DNA from: Phycisphaerae bacterium
Lineage (GTDB): Bacteria; Planctomycetota; Phycisphaerae; Sedimentisphaerales; SM23-30
Assembly (NCBI GenBank): GCA_021736565.1
Contig: JAIPFO010000260.1
Location: 1 to 5,651 of the forward strand
Length of the DNA stretch: 5,651 bases
Direction: 5' to 3'
Notes under the pieces: generated by a model
What the model was told of the DNA's origin: nothing
Database searches by the model: none
Seen by the model: the letters and a program-made list of their open reading frames with translations, nothing else
Made by a program: the position numbers and the translations under genes
Shown here: positions 3,038 to 5,651 of the stretch, in pieces
How positions within the stretch are numbered: the stretch's first letter is position 1
Layout of the letters: each line of letters starts with the position of its first letter

Positions 3038-5651
3038 TGATCTTAGCAAATATTATTGAGAGTCCCTGGGTCTATAAAATCGGGTGGACGCTGGTTCATT
3101 TTCTCTGGCAGGGGGCGGTTTTGGCCGTTTTACTGCTATTGGCCTTGCGGGTGCTCCGGCGGGCCAGGGCGGTTGTTCGGTATGGTGTTGGGTGTGCTGT
3201 TTTGCTGCTTATGGTTTTGGTGCCGTTGGTGACCTGTTTTGTGATTGAGGCGCCGAAGCAGGAATTGGGCGGTGATTATGAATTTGAGATGGAAATGCCG
3301 GAGATGGCATTTGGGGAATTTGAAGATACGGCGGTTGGGCCGGTTGAGGCGATGGAATTGCCGGTGGTGGTGGCCGCTGAGGTTGTCATCCCAGAGCCGG
3401 AACCGGAGCCGGAGGTGCGCGAGCCGTTTTTGCAGCGGGCCAGGGCTTTTTTGCAGCCTGCGCTGCCCTGGTTGACATTGGGATGGCTGGTCGGTGTGGC
3501 GGTCCTTTCGATTTGGAACCTGGCGGGCTGGAACTGCCTGCAGCGGTTCAAAAAGAAGATGAATATTGCTGTTTCGGCCGATCTTTTAACCCGGATGAAG
3601 GGGATCGCAGATAAAATGGGTGTCAGGCGAGCAGTTCGTATGGTGGAATCGGCCTTGATCAACTCCCCGGCGGTGATCGGATTCATCAAGCCGATGATTC
3701 TTCTGCCGACCTGTGCGATTACGGGGCTTAGCATCGGCCAGATCGAGGCGATTATTGCCCACGAGCTGGCCCATATCAAACGCAACGATTACCTGGTGAA
3801 TCCCTTACAAACTGTTGTCGAGATTTTAGGATTCTACCACCCGGCCGTATGGTGGGTCTCGCGGAAAATCCGCATCGAACGCGAACACTGCTGTGATGAT
3901 ATGGCGATCGCCGTGACCGGTGACAATATCAGCTATGCCAAAGCACTGGTGAACCTGGCCGAAAATAAAGGGCAGGCACCCAATCTGGCAGTAGCGGCCC
4001 GAGGTGGAAATTTCTTCCAACGCATCGCCCGACTGGTCAAAAAAGATGAAGGGGATAATCCATCCAAGCGACTTTCGGCAGTATTGGCGGCGGTATTGAT
4101 CTTTGCGATTGCAGTTCCGGCGGTGATTGCGATTAATAGTAGGAATAAGCCTGTTATTGAGGGAAACGAACCTACGGCCGCTGAGCTTATTGAGGATTTA
4201 CCTACATCTGACAAAGGCACTGTCACCGGCCCAATTACATTTTCCAGTGAGTTACCATACAAAGTTTATGTTGGAGGTACGAATTTTTCTGGGGAGCTAA
4301 TAGGTCAAACCGGTCCGGGCAGGTCGGCTATTGCAATACCAAATGATGTTTTCTGGTTTGTTGACCCTTTATTTGCTGGTGATATTACTTTCTCGCAGTA
4401 TGTCGCTGAGATCAAATCTAAAAATATTCCAGGTGTACGTTTCAGTAATGGAAAATTTACCAATGATGATTTAAAATTATTATCCGATTTGCATGACCTT
4501 AAAATGTTAGCCATATCTGCCTCTGATAAAATTACTGATATATCAGCATTGTCAAGCCTCAAGTCACTTAAAGCTCTGAAATTAAGTTATTTTGATGGTC
4601 TTACAGATTTGCAGCCTTTGTCGGAAATGACTTCGCTTGAAGTATTAGGATTGAGTCGATCTGCCAATATTAAGGATATATCTCCTTTGGCAAAACTCAA
4701 ATCGTTGCGAATGCTGATTCTGAGGAATTGCGATAAGATCAGTCAGGCCCAGATAGATAATCTTCTCAAGCAATTTCCCAAAGGGCAGCTAAAAACCAGC
4801 AGGTCATTTACCAGCCAATTACCTCTGGAAGTTATTTCGTGCCTTCCTGAGAGCCATTTATTGGAGGGGAGTACCGGGCCGGGTAAAAGAGCTGTTTTTA
4901 TTCATCCGGGCACCTGGTTTGTTGAGCCTGTTTATAGAAGTAATGTTACATGGCAGCAGTTAATTGATGTAGTTAAGGCGGAAAAAATTCCTGGGATATC
5001 ATGGCCTGGTGAGATCGATAATGAACAGCTGACGCAATTGGGACAATTGCCATGGCTGCAGTATCTTCAGGTGAAAAATTGTAAAGAGATTGACGATATT
5101 TCTGTTTTGGCAAAGCTAACGGCACTTGAAAATCTTTCATTATCGGAATGTAGTAACCTGAAAGATTTATCTCCACTGATAAATCTAAAGGCACTTGCAA
5201 GACTTAGAATGTTAGGTTGTGACAACTTGAAGGATTTATCTCCACTGACAAATCTCAATTCGCTCAAATCACTTTCTATCTCTGATGGCACTATTATTAC
5301 CGACATATCACCATTGTCCCAATTGGATTCACTGGAAATATTGTGGCTGGATCAATTTAATAAGCTTAAAGATTATTCACCTTTATCAGATATTGTTTCA
5401 TTGCGAGCGCTGTATGTGAGAAAATGCAAACAATTTAAAGATTTGACACCATTAGCGGGCCTGACTCAATTGAAGAAATTATTGCTTCCACCCGATGTGA
5501 CCAATGAGCAATTAAGCTGGGTTATTAAAACCTGTCCTGGCTTGCAAGAACTTGGGATTCAATATAATAATACACTTACAGATATCACGCCTTTGGCTAA
5601 ATTATTATCGCTCAAGTCTCTGAGTATTATCAACTGCACAAAAATAACAAA
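3034..5651 (+). CDS. BlaR1-type M56 metallopeptidase fused to a leucine-rich-repeat sensor region (3' end outside window)
   Basis: The frame is open for 872 codons from the ATG overlapping the repressor's stop; an in-frame ATG at 3037 is an alternative start. Predicted membrane segments lie near residues 18-38, 50-71, 145-166 and 350-367. Positive loops (LRVLRRARAVVR; QRFKKKM) place the segment between the third and fourth in the cytosol. An acidic, proline-rich stretch (about 73-135, with PEPEPEPE) would face outside. The M56 peptidase core includes SPAVIGFIKPMILLP (211-225), zinc motif HELAH (243-247) with catalytic E244, YHPAVWW (268-274) and IRIEREHCCDD (279-289), whose E282 or E284 should be the third zinc ligand. 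After the fourth segment BlaR1 would carry a penicillin-binding domain. Here the protein continues from about residue 400 into two homologous modules with LRRs of 23 residues. By analogy the outside LRRs sense a signal and the peptidase inactivates the co-encoded repressor. The ligand is unknown. The C-terminus is not seen. Confidence 0.92.
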   Translation, partial: MMILANIIESPWVYKIGWTLVHFLWQGAVLAVLLLLALRVLRRARAVVRYGVGCAVLLLMVLVPLVTCFVIEAPKQELGGDYEFEMEMPEMAFGEFEDTAVGPVEAMELPVVVAAEVVIPEPEPEPEVREPFLQRARAFLQPALPWLTLGWLVGVAVLSIWNLAGWNCLQRFKKKMNIAVSADLLTRMKGIADKMGVRRAVRMVESALINSPAVIGFIKPMILLPTCAITGLSIGQIEAIIAHELAHIKRNDYLVNPLQTVVEILGFYHPAVWWVSRKIRIEREHCCDDMAIAVTGDNISYAKALVNLAENKGQAPNLAVAARGGNFFQRIARLVKKDEGDNPSKRLSAVLAAVLIFAIAVPAVIAINSRNKPVIEGNEPTAAELIEDLPTSDKGTVTGPITFSSELPYKVYVGGTNFSGELIGQTGPGRSAIAIPNDVFWFVDPLFAGDITFSQYVAEIKSKNIPGVRFSNGKFTNDDLKLLSDLHDLKMLAISASDKITDISALSSLKSLKALKLSYFDGLTDLQPLSEMTSLEVLGLSRSANIKDISPLAKLKSLRMLILRNCDKISQAQIDNLLKQFPKGQLKTSRSFTSQLPLEVISCLPESHLLEGSTGPGKRAVFIHPGTWFVEPVYRSNVTWQQLIDVVKAEKIPGISWPGEIDNEQLTQLGQLPWLQYLQVKNCKEIDDISVLAKLTALENLSLSECSNLKDLSPLINLKALARLRMLGCDNLKDLSPLTNLNSLKSLSISDGTIITDISPLSQLDSLEILWLDQFNKLKDYSPLSDIVSLRALYVRKCKQFKDLTPLAGLTQLKKLLLPPDVTNEQLSWVIKTCPGLQELGIQYNNTLTDITPLAKLLSLKSLSIINCTKIT
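4240..4806 (+). repeat. Sensor module 1: cap domain plus about four LRRs
   Basis: This covers residues 403-591 of the M56-LRR protein. The cap region contains TGPG (426-429), WFVDP (441-445), NIPGV (464-468) and NDDLKLL (477-483). LRR units follow whose conserved D-(I/L)-x-(P/A)-L segments recur at 23-residue steps (S504, Q527, S550). The last unit (QAQIDNLLKQFP) breaks the pattern and closes the module. The same series of motifs appears again in module 2, so this is one half of an internal duplication. I do not recognise the cap as a named family. Confidence 0.7.
4807..5651 (+). repeat. Sensor module 2: second cap plus about nine LRRs, cut by window end
   Basis: From residue 592 the protein repeats module 1 in the same order: TSQLP, TGPG (614-617), WFVEP (628-632), KIPGI (651-655), DNEQLTQL (662-669), then LRRs. 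The offset from module 1 is 186-189 residues throughout. This copy carries more LRR units than module 1: about nine are started before the window ends, against about four. Several units have Cys at the position where LRRs often carry Asn (xLxLxxCxxL; for example C683, C706, C729, C798). Confidence 0.7.
5101..5460 (+). repeat. Tandem 69-bp coding repeats (23-residue LRRs)
   Basis: The SPL-type tripeptide recurs at residues 690, 713, 736, 759, 782 and 805, exactly 23 residues (69 bp) apart each time. The consensus is roughly LxxLxxLxLxxCxxLxDLSPLxx, close to the internalin/SDS22-like class with one extra residue. Two adjacent units share an identical stretch of about 16 bases (5164-5179 and 5233-5248), which points to fairly recent unit duplication. 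Confidence 0.75.

Noticed and set aside
2642..3049. Minus-strand open frame of 135 codons opposite the repressor gene
   Set aside because: It is antisense to a clear BlaI-family gene with its own promoter and Shine-Dalgarno.
3276..3785. Minus-strand open frame of 169 codons opposite the M56 gene, with others at 3586-4262, 4305-4562 and 4973-5306
   Set aside because: They lie opposite a continuous plus-strand frame with clear peptidase and LRR motifs, and are low-complexity or unrecognisable.
4905..4925. A second copy of the palindromic element's CACCTGGTTT sequence inside the LRR gene
   Set aside because: Only about ten bases match, without the inverted partner or the core hairpin. It encodes the conserved cap motif GTWFV and is a chance match.

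Overview
The window shows two conserved biosynthesis genes read leftward and, across a 745-base intergenic region, a divergent two-gene signalling operon read rightward. On the minus strand lie the first 237 codons of trpB (tryptophan synthase beta chain, running off the left edge) and a complete serC (phosphoserine aminotransferase). On the plus strand lie a BlaI/MecI-family repressor gene and, overlapping it by four bases, a long open frame that runs off the right edge. That frame begins as a BlaR1-type M56 zinc metallopeptidase with four membrane segments. Where BlaR1 carries its penicillin-binding sensor, it continues into leucine-rich repeats (LRRs).

Organism: the M56 domain (long conserved HPAVWW / ERE-CCDD block) with an LRR extension and a BlaI partner recalls the many BlaI/M56 pairs of Planctomycetota, perhaps Phycisphaerae. 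This is inference; no rRNA or other taxonomic marker is present. Strong Shine-Dalgarno sequences (AAGGAG, GGAG) precede trpB, serC and the repressor gene.

Layout: 1-713 trpB (minus, partial); 714-825 a short gap with two hairpins; 826-1914 serC (minus); 1915-2659 intergenic; 2660-3037 BlaI-like repressor; 3034-5651 M56-LRR protein (no stop in the window). The intergenic region holds a weak serC promoter candidate, a 143-bp nested palindromic element (2109-2251) resembling a MITE or BIME, a pair of unexplained stem-loops (2341-2440), and a near-consensus promoter overlapped by two palindromic operator copies 21 bp apart (2553-2591).

How the genes work together: by analogy with BlaR1/BlaI, the repressor probably binds the two palindromes and silences its own operon. 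A signal sensed by the outward-facing LRR region would activate the cytosolic HELAH peptidase, which would inactivate the repressor. No beta-lactamase or penicillin-binding domain is visible, so neither the signal nor the target genes can be named. The LRR part consists of a duplicated module of about 190 residues (a distinctive cap plus LRRs). It is visibly AT-richer than the peptidase part, suggesting that the sensor was acquired or expanded separately.
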